From Mucilaginibacter inviolabilis (GTDB taxonomy: Bacteria > Bacteroidota > Bacteroidia > Sphingobacteriales > Sphingobacteriaceae), in NCBI RefSeq assembly GCF_011089895.1, contig NZ_JAANAT010000001.1, positions 2,294,001-2,358,000 of the forward strand: a DNA stretch of 64,000 nt. The letters run 5' to 3'. Positions 1 to 8,548 of the stretch are shown one piece after another. The position numbers and the translations under genes are program-made. The notes under the pieces are model-generated. The model made no database searches. It had not been told where the DNA came from and saw nothing but the letters and a program-made list of their open reading frames with translations. How positions within the stretch are numbered: the first letter of the stretch is position 1; each line of letters begins with the position of its first letter.

Positions 1-264
1 CTCCTTACCCTTCCTGCTTAAGTAATTGGTATAGAATATGAAACCATGCTGATTAAAGCCTTTTAACAACACGATACGAGCCGATGGTTTTCCGTTTGTA
101 GTAGCTGTAGCCAGTGTCATGGCATTAGGCTCATGCAATTTTGCGGCTAAAGCTTCGTTAAACCATTGTTCGAACTGATTTATCGGGTCGCCTTTGGTAT
201 CTTTTTCGGATAATGTAGCGGCAGTATAATCCTGCCTTAAATTTTGTATTTCCTGCTGATTCAT
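1..264 (-). CDS. pdxH: Pyridoxamine 5'-phosphate oxidase, N-terminal part (cut by window edge)
   Basis: Reading the minus strand from the ATG at 264, the frame stays open for 88 codons to the window edge, so only the N-terminal part is present. It begins MNQQEIQNLRQDYTA and contains DPINQFEQWFNEA, then SARIVLLKGF and GFIFYTNYLSRKGK, all typical of the FMN-binding split-barrel fold of PdxH. The RIVLLK stretch contacts FMN phosphate in the family. The enzyme oxidises pyridoxine or pyridoxamine 5'-phosphate to pyridoxal 5'-phosphate in the cytosol. A TAnnTTTG promoter box lies 15 nt upstream. The gene is divergent from yqgE, with an inverted repeat between them. Confidence 0.93.
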   Translation of the reverse strand, partial: MNQQEIQNLRQDYTAATLSEKDTKGDPINQFEQWFNEALAAKLHEPNAMTLATATTNGKPSARIVLLKGFNQHGFIFYTNYLSRKGKE

Positions 265-278
265 TGAATGCAAACTTA

Positions 279-286
279 CAAATATA
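279..286 (-). promoter_or_regulatory. Bacteroidota -7 box of pdxH
   Basis: The minus strand reads TATATTTG, a full match to the Bacteroidota -7 consensus TAnnTTTG, 14 nt before the pdxH start. A TTG that could act as the -33 element falls inside the adjacent repeat arm. Confidence 0.55.
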
Positions 287-295
287 GTAGCAAGA

Positions 296-395
296 TAGTA
301 TCAAGTAGTTAGTATCAAGTATCACGACAATTTTGCAAAGCGACATTAATCGCTAAAACGGCCTCTTGATACTTGATACTAACTACTTGATACTA
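296..395. repeat. Perfect 26-bp inverted repeat between pdxH and yqgE
   Basis: The arms at 296-321 and 370-395 are exact reverse complements over 26 bp, built from the unit TAGTATCAAGTA, with a 48-nt centre. It looks like a small MITE-like intergenic element. It abuts the pdxH promoter. Confidence 0.85.
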
Positions 396-472
396 AATCT
401 TTACATAAATTTTAATTTAATAATTGAACATATTTTTATTATGCTTGTTGTAATATTTAAAAACTGAACCTT

Positions 473-1036
473 ATGCTTAGTCCTATTCCGGCAGCCGCTG
501 GGCGTCTGCTCATTTCGGAGCCTTTTATGATGGATCCGAATTTTAAAAGATCGGTTATCTTACTAACAGAATACTCTGCCGACGGCGCTATGGGGTTTAT
601 TTTAAACCATCACAGTGAATATATGCTGGGTGATGTTTTACCAGATGTTTCTTACTCTGAAATGCCGGTTTATGACGGCGGACCTGTAGCCAAAAACACC
701 CTGCACTTTATGCACTGTTGCCCCGAAAAGATAGAGGGCGGCATTGAAATAGCCGAAGGCGTATTTTGGGGTGGCGATTTTGAACAGGCAAAAGAATTAA
801 TATCAAATTACCAGTTAACCGAACACGAGATCAAGTTTTTTGCTGGGTACTCCGGCTGGACGTCCCAGCAACTTGATGAAGAAATACTGCAAGACAGCTG
901 GATAGTTGCCGAGAAATTTAAATCAGAAACACTATTCTCTAATGATGAGCAAAACCTTTGGAAAGAAGTAGTTATAGGCCTGGGCCAGCGTTACGCCCAC
1001 ATTGCCAACTTCCCGGAAAATCCGGCTTTGAATTGA
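473..1036 (+). CDS. yqgE: YqgE/AlgH family protein
   Basis: This 187-residue protein belongs to the YqgE/AlgH (DUF179) family. Family hallmarks visible are GRLLISEPFM near residue 10, SVILLTEYSADGAMGFILN at about 27-45, PVYDGGPV at about 66-73, and FAGYSGWTSQQLDEEI at about 122-137. The length is normal. The biochemical role of the family is not settled; AlgH was linked to alginate regulation in Pseudomonas, which is unlikely to apply here. It stands alone and ends at a strong terminator shared with purE. Confidence 0.93.
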   Translation: MLSPIPAAAGRLLISEPFMMDPNFKRSVILLTEYSADGAMGFILNHHSEYMLGDVLPDVSYSEMPVYDGGPVAKNTLHFMHCCPEKIEGGIEIAEGVFWGGDFEQAKELISNYQLTEHEIKFFAGYSGWTSQQLDEEILQDSWIVAEKFKSETLFSNDEQNLWKEVVIGLGQRYAHIANFPENPALN

Positions 1037-1075
1037 GTTTGCAGTTAATATCGTAATAGGATTGCCTACTAAAAT

Positions 1076-1115
1076 AAACACAAACAGCGATGGTTACTCA
1101 TCGCTGTTTGTGTTT
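1076..1115. terminator. Bidirectional terminator between yqgE and purE
   Basis: A perfect 17-bp stem (1076-1092 with 1099-1115) with a 6-nt loop sits between convergent yqgE and purE. The outer bases are A-rich on one side and T-rich on the other, so it can work in both directions. Confidence 0.85.
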
Positions 1116-1152
1116 AATGTTGATTGTAAACTGCCCACTGGCAACTGCCTCA

Positions 1153-1644
1153 CTACCCTTCCATTTCCTTTGCAGAATCCTCTACTTTCTTTTTAAGGTC
1201 ATCTTTAAAGCTGATGAGATTTCTAACCAGGTATTCATCAGCTGTAGATAATATCTGCGCGGCCAGTATACCGGCGTTTTTTGCCGCATTAAGGGCAACA
1301 GTAGCCACAGGGATACCATTTGGCATTTGCAATATGGATAATATCGAGTCCCAGCCATCAATGGAATTACTTGATTTTACAGGAACGCCGATTACAGGTA
1401 AATGTGTTAACGAAGCTACCATGCCCGGCAAATGCGCGGCGCCACCGGCACCGGCAATGATTACCTTAATACCACGATCGGCAGCAGCGCGGGCGTAACT
1501 GAACATCCTGTCTGGCGTACGATGTGCCGATACTACGGTGATCTCATAATCTACACCTAATTCTTTTAAAACATCGGCGGCATCCTGCATCACGCCTAAA
1601 TCGGATTTGCTGCCCATGATGATGGCTACTTTTGGCTGGCTCAT
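1153..1644 (-). CDS. purE: N5-carboxyaminoimidazole ribonucleotide mutase
   Basis: A class I PurE of 163 residues. It has the nucleotide-binding loop GSKSDLGVM (about 11-19), SAHRTPDRM (about 39-47) and [11 protein letters not shown] (about 65-75). It converts N5-CAIR, made by PurK, to CAIR in de novo purine synthesis. purK lies upstream on the same strand, 194 nt away, and the gap holds a copy of interspersed repeat family A. The two genes form the expected functional pair, although the repeat may separate their transcription. Confidence 0.97.
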   Translation of the reverse strand: MSQPKVAIIMGSKSDLGVMQDAADVLKELGVDYEITVVSAHRTPDRMFSYARAAADRGIKVIIAGAGGAAHLPGMVASLTHLPVIGVPVKSSNSIDGWDSILSILQMPNGIPVATVALNAAKNAGILAAQILSTADEYLVRNLISFKDDLKKKVEDSAKEMEG

Positions 1645-1722
1645 ATTTATATTTCCTTATTAAAAACCGTCATTGAGAGGGTTATTATATTTTGTTATTC
1701 AATTATGATTACATAAAAGAAT

Positions 1723-1800
1723 TGTCATGCTGAACACAGTGAAGCATCTATTATACGATATGCATATTGGCGAATAGATCCTTCGTTCCTCAGAATGACA
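1723..1800. repeat. Family A interspersed palindrome (copy 1)
   Basis: The arms TGTCATGCTGAAC... and ...TCCTCAGAATGACA are near reverse complements. The same arms recur at 5433-5510, 8250-8323, 11115-11192 and 18179-18255. This copy sits between purK and purE. Confidence 0.8.
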
Positions 1801-1838
1801 ACTTTAATTCTAATAAACTATGATCTATGAACCATCAC

Positions 1839-2978
1839 CTAACTTATCACCTTCAGCGTTTGCTGCACAAACCTTGCTTTTTCAATGGCTTTTTTCCGGT
1901 CAGAGTCAACAATGGTTACGTGACCCATTTTACGGAAAGGTTTAGTTAGGGCTTTTCCGTATAAGTGCACATATACACCTGGAGTTTTCAGTATTTTTTC
2001 GATACCCTGGTATATGGCCGGCCCTTCATAGCCTACTTCGCCTAAAATGTTTACCATAATGGCATTGTTAAGGCAGGCCGTATCACCCAACGGCTGATTA
2101 AATATAGCTCTCAAATGCTGCTCAAACTGCGAAACCACATTTCCCTCAATAGTTTGGTGCCCACTGTTGTGCGGACGTGGTGCCAGCTCATTTACCAGTA
2201 TTTTACCATGTTTGTCTAAAAACATTTCAACGGCCAGAATACCTACAATTTTAAGGCTCTCGGCAATCTTTTTGGCAATTTGTTCGGCCCGTTCTAATAT
2301 TTCGAACGGTAAGGTTGATGGTGATATCAGGAATTCAACAAGATTGGCTTGTGGGTTAAACTCCATCTCTACCAACGGAAATGTACTTACATCACCTTTT
2401 TCATTCCGAGCCACGATTACAGCTATTTCTTTTTCAAAATCGATCCATTTTTCGATCAGGCTGGGCTCTTTGAAAGCGCCAGGTAAGTAGCTTTCGTCGA
2501 CTACTTTATAAACGCCTTTACCGTCGTAACCATCTTTGCGCAATTTTTGAATATACGGAAACGGGATAAAACTTTGCTGTAGTTGTTGCGCTGATGATAT
2601 GATCTGAAAATCGGCCGTTGGGATGCCATTTTCTTTAAAAAATTGCTTTTGCAAGCCCTTATCCTGTATCAGCCTGATGATTCGTGACTGTGGATAAACC
2701 ATCACCCCTTCACGCTCCAGTTGTTCAAGCGCATCAACATTCACCTTCTCTATCTCAATGGTGATCATGTCTACATTTTTACCAAAATTGTAAACAGTCT
2801 CATAATCGCTCAGCGAACCTATAGTAAACTCATCACAGAGCTTACGGCAAGGCGCCTCCCGATCGGGATCAAGAACTTTTATGGTAACATTATAATTTAT
2901 GGCCTGTTGTATCAGCATACGACCAAGCTGGCCGCCGCCCAGGATACCTAATTTTAAATCTCCGTAGAATGCTTTCAT
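1839..2978 (-). CDS. purK: 5-(carboxyamino)imidazole ribonucleotide synthase
   Basis: A full-length (379 aa) ATP-grasp enzyme. The N-terminal Rossmann-like segment LGILGGGQLGRML is at about residues 10-22. The ATP-grasp core includes KLRKDGYDGKGVYKV, the region IEKWIDFEKEIAVIVARN, and the C-terminal metal site VNELAPRPHNSGH. It carboxylates aminoimidazole ribonucleotide with ATP and bicarbonate to give N5-CAIR, the substrate of PurE encoded next downstream. Confidence 0.97.
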   Translation of the reverse strand: MKAFYGDLKLGILGGGQLGRMLIQQAINYNVTIKVLDPDREAPCRKLCDEFTIGSLSDYETVYNFGKNVDMITIEIEKVNVDALEQLEREGVMVYPQSRIIRLIQDKGLQKQFFKENGIPTADFQIISSAQQLQQSFIPFPYIQKLRKDGYDGKGVYKVVDESYLPGAFKEPSLIEKWIDFEKEIAVIVARNEKGDVSTFPLVEMEFNPQANLVEFLISPSTLPFEILERAEQIAKKIAESLKIVGILAVEMFLDKHGKILVNELAPRPHNSGHQTIEGNVVSQFEQHLRAIFNQPLGDTACLNNAIMVNILGEVGYEGPAIYQGIEKILKTPGVYVHLYGKALTKPFRKMGHVTIVDSDRKKAIEKARFVQQTLKVIS

Positions 2979-3044
2979 GTTGAAGATGCAAGTTTACCTG
3001 AAATCTTTCAAAAAGCCATAAAATGCTTCAACATCTATAGCTAA

Positions 3045-3425
3045 CTACCGTTTTTTAACCAGTAAATAATAAAAAATAGAGTGTACAACCAGGAATATAC
3101 CACCAGTCATGAGATAGACTATTTTAACAGGCGGACTTAATTTCATGGTCAACGCGGTAATAATAAACACTATCGAACCGGCAAAATACAGCAAAAAACG
3201 TACAATACGATTATTCCAATATGGTGGGTTAACCAGGAACAAAGCTGGCAGCGTCATCACAAAAATGATGATATTTAAAAAAGTAACATTTTCCATGATC
3301 TTGGGCAAGGTCTTGGTATAATCGTCGCTTTTTTGCGATATATTGTAGTAAACACAGGTAGCCGCTATAGACAGGATAACTGCAAATAAGAATACTCTGA
3401 AAAGTTGTTTAGGAATTGTTTTCAT
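3045..3425 (-). CDS. Small four-helix membrane protein, unknown
   Basis: A 126-residue protein with hydrophobic segments at about 9-27, 48-66, 77-96 and 102-122, and a basic C-terminus (LLVKKR), so probably four transmembrane helices in the inner membrane. I recognise no family. It follows the ATG at 3425 and is divergent from icd and downstream-facing toward purK. Its regular reading frame and clear membrane pattern support a real gene. Confidence 0.75.
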   Translation of the reverse strand: MKTIPKQLFRVFLFAVILSIAATCVYYNISQKSDDYTKTLPKIMENVTFLNIIIFVMTLPALFLVNPPYWNNRIVRFLLYFAGSIVFIITALTMKLSPPVKIVYLMTGGIFLVVHSIFYYLLVKKR

Positions 3426-3607
3426 CTTGATATCAAATATAATAAATAAGCCCGGTTCCGGGCCGGTATTATGGCTGCAAAGAAACGTATATGAGCCCGA
3501 AAAGCCTTAATCCTATTGTCACAAATTGAACTGCAAAAAGGCAAAACCCCTTTAAATACCCTAAAAACAGTACCTTAGCACCGTTTTTTACATAAATATA
3601 ATTTTCG

Positions 3608-5062
3608 ATGAAAACTAAAATAGCAGTAGCCAACGGTGATGGAATAGGTCCCGAGATAATGCAGGCCGTACTTAAAGTTTTTGAGGCCAATAATGTACCA
3701 TTAGAGTACGAATTTGTGGAGATGGGCAAGTCGTATTTCGACGCGGGGCACTCCACCGGTATGACGGCTAAGGCTAAAGAAACCATTGAAACATTGGGTA
3801 TATTGTTTAAAGGTCCTATGGAAACCCCAAAGGGCAAAGGTGTAAAAAGCATCAACGTAACCGCCCGTAAAGTTTGGAATACCTACGCCAACCAACGCGA
3901 CTTCAGGACTTTGAATGGCGTTGATACTGTTTTTTCCAAAGCTGGTATCCCTATCAACCTTACCATTATCCGCGAAAACATCGAGGATACTTATGGAGGT
4001 ATTGAGCACCTGCTTACTTACGATGTTGCTGTAGGTCGCAGGATCATTACCCGCCCGGGCTCGGCGCAGGTTATCCGTTATGCTTTTGAAATGGCTAAAC
4101 GCAAAGGCTTAAAAAAATTAGCCTGTGGCCATAAAGCCAATATTATGAAACTGACCGATGGTCTTTTCCTGGAAACTTTTCAGCAAATAGCCAAAGAATA
4201 TCCCGAAATAGAAGCATCAGACATTATTGTTGACGACCTGTGCATGAAACTGGTAACCCGTCCGGAAACGTTCGAAGCCATTGTTTTAACTAACCTGCAG
4301 GGCGATATCGTATCAGATCTTTGCGCCGGTTTAGTGGGCGGATTGGGTTTTGCGCCATCAGCCAACATTGGTGATAATATATCCATATTTGAAGCTGTAC
4401 ATGGCACCGCTCCTGATATTGCGGGAAAAGGCATTGCCAACCCTACCGCTTTATTACTTTCGGGTATTTCGATGCTGCGTTTCCTTGGTTTCTCCAAAAA
4501 CGCGGCTGATATCGAAAATGCGCTATTATATACGCTGGAACAAGGTGTACATACCGGCGATTTTGGAAACAAAGCTATCCCGGCCTCTAATACCAATGCC
4601 TTTACCGATGCTATTATTGCCAACATAGGACAACTACCGGCAAACGGCGGTGTTTTTTCAAACCCCGACTTTGAAGCCCGTGTAAGCCATTTACAACCGA
4701 TAAAAAACAAGCTTACCGTTACCAAAAACATCAAAGAAGAAATGATTGGTGTTGACGTTTTTGTGGAAGCCCGTGTTCAACCCAATGAATTGGCCGAAAT
4801 GGCCAAAAAGGTGCTAACCGATAATTTTGAGCTGGTAATGATATCCAACCGCGGCACCCAGGTTTGGCCAACAGGTTCTATTTATACCGAACTGGTTAAC
4901 GAGTACCGCGTACGTTTTGAAAAGAAGGCAGGTAAGGAGATCACCCAGAAAGAGCTGCTGCACATTGCCGCCGACTTTTCTGAACTGGCCAAAGTTTGCT
5001 CTGTGGAGTTCCTGATGAATTTCGACGGTAAAATTGGTTATACCTTAGCACAAGGTCAATAA
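3608..5062 (+). CDS. icd: NADP-dependent isocitrate dehydrogenase
   Basis: A 484-residue dimeric isocitrate dehydrogenase of the long type seen in Thermus. The N-terminus KIAVANGDGIGPEIMQAV is the family start. The segment GVKSINVTARK corresponds to the isocitrate contact region, and NLQGDIVSDLCAGLVGGLG holds the metal-binding aspartates. EAVHGTAPDIAGKGIANP is the family signature and nucleotide site. The C-terminal extension of about 150 residues includes VWPTGSIYTE. It oxidatively decarboxylates isocitrate to 2-oxoglutarate in the TCA cycle. It is a single-gene unit that ends at a strong terminator. Confidence 0.95.
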   Translation: MKTKIAVANGDGIGPEIMQAVLKVFEANNVPLEYEFVEMGKSYFDAGHSTGMTAKAKETIETLGILFKGPMETPKGKGVKSINVTARKVWNTYANQRDFRTLNGVDTVFSKAGIPINLTIIRENIEDTYGGIEHLLTYDVAVGRRIITRPGSAQVIRYAFEMAKRKGLKKLACGHKANIMKLTDGLFLETFQQIAKEYPEIEASDIIVDDLCMKLVTRPETFEAIVLTNLQGDIVSDLCAGLVGGLGFAPSANIGDNISIFEAVHGTAPDIAGKGIANPTALLLSGISMLRFLGFSKNAADIENALLYTLEQGVHTGDFGNKAIPASNTNAFTDAIIANIGQLPANGGVFSNPDFEARVSHLQPIKNKLTVTKNIKEEMIGVDVFVEARVQPNELAEMAKKVLTDNFELVMISNRGTQVWPTGSIYTELVNEYRVRFEKKAGKEITQKELLHIAADFSELAKVCSVEFLMNFDGKIGYTLAQGQ

Positions 5063-5083
5063 ATATTTGCTTACTTCAATATA

Positions 5084-5117
5084 AAAAGAGCCCGTGATTG
5101 ATCATGGGCTTTTTTTA
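5084..5117 (+). terminator. Terminator of icd
   Basis: The stem AGCCCGTGAT/ATCATGGGCT (one G-T pair) has a 2-nt loop and is followed by a run of seven T. Confidence 0.85.
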
Positions 5118-5163
5118 TGCGATTTAACTACCAGAGTATATCAGCCACAAATTGGCAAAAAGT

Positions 5164-5258
5164 GGGTTTACATGGGTTTACACTTTTTAGGGTTTACATA
5201 CATTTAATTTATTGATAATCAATTATTTATATTTTATTTTATCAAAAAAGTGTAAACC
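5164..5258. repeat. Triple GGGTTTACA direct repeat plus inverted copy
   Basis: GGGTTTACA occurs at 5164, 5174 and 5190, and the reverse form is at 5251-5258. A 14-bp inverted repeat pairs 5175-5188 with 5245-5258 around an AT-rich centre. It could be a protein-binding site or a decayed element. Confidence 0.65.
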
Positions 5259-5350
5259 ATGCTTTTGGGATAAAAGTGTCATTTTTAATTCCCTGATCTA
5301 CTAAGAGTAATAGCCCGTGATTAGATATCAATCAAACCCAAACATGAAGC

Positions 5351-5576
5351 ATAGTCGACTCACCCGGTCTACGCTTCGCTGGACCACCCTCTCTCCGGCT
5401 TCGCCGCAAAGAGGGCATTTTATCTTGTTTTTTGTCATCCTGAGGAACGAAGGATCTATTCTACAATTGAAAAGTTCAATAATAGATGCTTCACTCCGTT
5501 CAGCATGACAAATCTTTTTTACCTCCATCCGCGACAGTGTAAGCGTGAAAAGCAGCGCAGCGATGTCGAGCCATGG
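5351..5576. repeat. Composite family B element with family A inside
   Basis: The left arm begins GTCGACTCACCC and continues into the CCCTCTCTCCGGCTTCGCCG block (5354-5424). A full family A palindrome follows at 5433-5510. A degraded right arm with AGCGCAGCGATGTCGAG lies near 5551-5570. The same architecture is intact at 18081-18329. Confidence 0.75.
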
Positions 5577-5814
5577 TGTGCGGACCTTGATAAACAGGGT
5601 AATTCGTACCCATTCGTGCAATTCACATCATTTTTACTTCCCTCTCCCTTAGCGGTTTAAGCACCTTTTTCAATTAATTAAAAACCATTCATTGTAATTA
5701 TAAGTTATAAATCTACATAAATTGAAATGAACTATTAATTTAAACGATAATATATCAGAAAAACTGCTACTTATTTACATGCTAATTATGAACAAAATCA
5801 AAAGAAAGATGAAC

Positions 5815-6408
5815 ATGAAAAAGTCAGTTTTAATTGCCATTGCATCACTATCTATCGGTTTTTTATCAACCCGTGCAATTGCCCAAACACAACAACAAGA
5901 TACTACTAAACGCGATACAACTAACAAAACCGCTCCTGCCTCAACCGCTGCTCCTTCTGCAGCGTCTGGCGATGTGGTTGGTGTACTCTCCAGCTCTACT
6001 ACATTTGCACCAATGGCCCTGGCCATTAAAAACGCCGATCTGGAAGCAACTTTAAAAGGTGCCGGACCCTTTACCGTTTTTGCACCAAACGATGTAGCTT
6101 TCAGCAAGGTGCCAAAACCTACCATGGACGATTTGATGAAAGATCACGCCAAACTGGCCAAAGTTTTAAAATATCATGTGGTAGCCGGTAAATACACCAA
6201 AACCGACATCATTAAAGCCCTGGGTGCCGGCAAAGGCAAAGCTGTTTTAAAAACTATTGACGGCGATACTTTAACGCTATCGGTTAACGACAAGAGTAAC
6301 CTCCAGATTACCGATGCCAAAGGAAATTCAGCCCTGGTAATATCATTTGATACTATGGCCAGTAATGGTGTTATACACGGCCTGAATGGCGTGTTGATAC
6401 CTCAATAA
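5815..6408 (+). CDS. Secreted fasciclin (FAS1) domain protein
   Basis: The start at 5815 gives MKKSVLIAIASLSIGFLSTRAIA, a clean signal peptide with AIA before the cut. Earlier in-frame ATGs at 5779, 5788 and 5809 would add a charged extension. After a Thr/Ala-rich linker, residues of about 58-195 form one FAS1 domain with the H1-like GPFTVFAPNDVAF, the YHV core in VLKYHVVAGKY, and the closing ASNGVIHGLNGVLIPQ. FAS1 proteins act in adhesion or matrix binding at the cell surface. The gene is monocistronic, ending at a terminator shared with a convergent gene. Confidence 0.92.
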   Translation: MKKSVLIAIASLSIGFLSTRAIAQTQQQDTTKRDTTNKTAPASTAAPSAASGDVVGVLSSSTTFAPMALAIKNADLEATLKGAGPFTVFAPNDVAFSKVPKPTMDDLMKDHAKLAKVLKYHVVAGKYTKTDIIKALGAGKGKAVLKTIDGDTLTLSVNDKSNLQITDAKGNSALVISFDTMASNGVIHGLNGVLIPQ

Positions 6409-6439
6409 AAATCGTTTGTTTAATTAATTCTAAATCCAA

Positions 6440-6472
6440 AAGAGTCCCGGTATGCAGGTACCGGGCTTTTTT
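6440..6472. terminator. Terminator between fasciclin gene and membrane-protein gene
   Basis: The stem CCCGGTA (6446-6452) pairs with TACCGGG (6459-6465) and is followed by a T run on the plus strand. An A-rich stretch precedes it, so it may also serve the minus-strand gene. Confidence 0.8.
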
Positions 6473-6477
6473 ATGGG

Positions 6478-6975
6478 CTACTTTTTTGATAGCATATTAA
6501 ACTTTCCCTGTTTCAGGTGCCGGTCGGCAATTAAAGCTACTGGTAATCCCAGGCAAACAATCAGCACAGCTATACCGGTTATCAAAACCGGTAGTTTAAT
6601 TACCGGAAACGCTTTTTGGGTGATAGGTATAACCACCAGGTTCATGATGATCCAGGCGGTAAAGCCATACAAAACCGCTATGAGGTAAGCATTTTTAAGC
6701 CCCTTTTTAAAGAAGGGATATAGCAGATAAAACGCGTTGGTAAATAAAATAGCAATCAGATAGTGAAATATAACACCGGCTGCAACCATTTCGGCACCTC
6801 CTTTAAAGGCTGCTTTGCCAAACACCGCGCTGGCTATAAATTTAAAAATGATGGCGGGTTGTATTTTATAGTTCAATAGCAGGGCAGCCAAACCATCAAG
6901 CGTACCGGTTATTAATCCAATACCAAGAATATTGAGCAGCACATTGCTTTTATGAGGTGTGGTATCTTTTTGCAT
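6478..6975 (-). CDS. Four-helix membrane protein of unknown function
   Basis: A 165-residue protein with four hydrophobic segments at about 13-32, 61-85, 95-118 and 127-149, and a basic tail (ADRHLKQGKFNMLSKK). The general look, with GLITGTLDGLAAL in helix 1, is shared by small conserved Bacteroidota membrane proteins of unknown role (DUF1440-like). I cannot assign a function. It is convergent with the fasciclin gene. Confidence 0.75.
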   Translation of the reverse strand: MQKDTTPHKSNVLLNILGIGLITGTLDGLAALLLNYKIQPAIIFKFIASAVFGKAAFKGGAEMVAAGVIFHYLIAILFTNAFYLLYPFFKKGLKNAYLIAVLYGFTAWIIMNLVVIPITQKAFPVIKLPVLITGIAVLIVCLGLPVALIADRHLKQGKFNMLSKK

Positions 6976-7081
6976 CAGGAAATTTAAGCGGCTAATTTAT
7001 GCTTTTTATAAAGTTGCGATACCGACATTGTTAAATTATTTTTTGCTTTTAAGTAAATTTTTGTAACAGATGCTTATTTTT

Positions 7082-7699
7082 ATGGCAATGAATAATGACA
7101 CCTGCCTTATTGAGGTTCCGGCTTTGCTGAATAAAAAAACGAACAAGATATTAACGTTTAAAACAGAAAGCCTGATCATCGAAAAACCGATGGGTTTAAA
7201 GTCGCCTGATTTTATACCTGCTGAAGCCATTACCGGTTTCCGGTACGGTGTTAGCTGGATACGGGGCTATGCTTTTACCTTCGGCAGGCAGTACTTTATT
7301 GAAATTCAAACCGATCAGCAAAAGGTAATCAGCGTTAAACTAGGTAGTTATTATGGCATCCGGAAAAATTTGTATAACCAGCTCTGGTCAGAGATTATAC
7401 ATCAGCTGTGGCGCTATTACTTTGTAAACCAATACAATTACTACTACGATTTGTATAAGATCAACCAAACCTTTGAGCTTTGTGGCATTTACTTTCACCC
7501 CAATGGTATTGGTTGGGATGCGCTCAACATTTTGCAATGGAGTGAAGTGGGTATCAGCAATTACTACAACTATTTCATGATTTACAACCGTAAAAACAAG
7601 CGACAGTATAAAAGTCGCAGCTTTGCCAAAGACTGGAATGCTGTAGTGCTGCAGGCTATTTTGAAAGAGATAGTCGAAGAGAAAAAAGTAGTATTCTAA
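7082..7699 (+). CDS. Conserved hypothetical protein rich in aromatic residues
   Basis: About 205 residues from the ATG at 7082; ATGs at 7070 and 7088 are also possible. No signal peptide or membrane helix is visible. It is rich in Tyr, Trp and Asn (for example FVNQYNYYYDLYKINQ and ISNYYNYFMIYNRKNK) with a lysine-rich C-terminus. The early part (TFKTESLIIEKPMG, then GFRYGVSWIRGYAF) resembles a PH-like beta-barrel alternating with helices, but this is weak. Function unknown. Confidence 0.65.
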   Translation: MAMNNDTCLIEVPALLNKKTNKILTFKTESLIIEKPMGLKSPDFIPAEAITGFRYGVSWIRGYAFTFGRQYFIEIQTDQQKVISVKLGSYYGIRKNLYNQLWSEIIHQLWRYYFVNQYNYYYDLYKINQTFELCGIYFHPNGIGWDALNILQWSEVGISNYYNYFMIYNRKNKRQYKSRSFAKDWNAVVLQAILKEIVEEKKVVF

Positions 7700-8485
7700 T
7701 TTTTAAATTTCTCCTTGTTAAAAACTTTTTAAACCTCCCGTTTTAACAATTTTCTATTCAAAAGCGGGGCAAAAACAGCTTAAAAATCCTTCTAAGAATT
7801 TTCATTTTAACGCATTTAACAAATTCCTGCACGGTTTTAATGCGTTTTGAAAACTTTAAAAAGTATGAATTTTATCGTCCCTTCAAGGTTGCCTGTAAAA
7901 TCAGAAAGTTTCATCCCTCAGGGTTCTATCCGAATTTAAGTTAACCCACAAAAAAAAATGTGAACTAAAAAGAACGCGGAAAGCAAGTTCAGGGTAAGGA
8001 GACTCCGCTGGAGTCTATTGTTTATTTAAATTTTATCTATAAACAGGAGGCCTCTCTGAGGCCGAATGGCGCTTAAAACATACTGATTATAATATAAAGC
8101 ATTGGTTGCCCCAGCGGGGCCACGTGTTTATAGCTCAAAAAGAGCACGTTCTTTGGCTCCGTAGGTGCCTCCGGTTGAAATTTCAAGTTGGTTAATTTGT
8201 GGGCTAACTTCAATCTCCGAGTGCCCTTGAGGGAACATAAAAGCGGGGCTGTCACCCTGAGCTCCGTCGAAGGGTAGAGCGCAGAGGCCCACCCACCATG
8301 CTTCGACGGAGCTCAGCATGACAGCCATCAAAAGCGCCAGGGCTCTTGTGCGATTCCTTCCCTCGGGAAGGGAAGGAAGGGGTTTATGGAACAAGATAAT
8401 CATCACAAGTAGAAACCCCTTCCTGCCATTACACCTACCCTACGCACCCCTTCCGTGGGGAGGGAACTAAAAATGAATCCTTAAT
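7700..8485. other. 0.8-kb gene-free region with palindromes
   Basis: There is no convincing gene. It contains short GC-rich palindromes near 8001-8015 (GACTCCGCTGGAGTC), 8049-8063 (GGCCTCTCTGAGGCC) and 8108-8120 (GCCCCAGCGGGGC), linked by CTATAAACA-like stretches. It also contains one family A copy and a further CCTTCCCTCGGGAAGG palindrome near 8355-8375. The hypothetical reading frames here are translations of repeats. Confidence 0.65.
8250..8323. repeat. Family A interspersed palindrome (diverged copy 3)
   Basis: The arms TGTCACCCTGAGCTCCGTCG and the inverse CGACGGAGCTCAGCATGACA flank a CG-rich centre. It shares the TGTCAnnCTGA ends with the other family A copies. Confidence 0.7.
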
Positions 8486-8522
8486 TAAAAGCCCGGATAC
8501 CTGTTAAAAGGTACCCGGGCTG
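8486..8522 (-). terminator. Terminator of the tetR-MFS operon
   Basis: A 12-bp stem with one mismatch (AGCCCGGATACC against GGTACCCGGGCT) is followed on the minus strand by TTTTAATTAA. Confidence 0.8.
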
Positions 8523-8548
8523 CTGATATAAATATATGGGAATTTAGT

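Larger units (their letters stand above)
5118..5814. other. Gene-free 0.7-kb region made of repeats
   Basis: I see no credible gene between icd and the fasciclin gene. The region holds the GGGTTTACA repeat cluster (5164-5258), a composite family B/A palindrome (5351-5576), and an AT-rich leader in front of the fasciclin gene. Confidence 0.7.

Noticed and set aside
7990..8410. CRISPR-like or coding content in the palindrome cluster
   Set aside because: The short palindromes differ in sequence and spacing, with no regular repeat-spacer pattern. Frames here are repeat translations.
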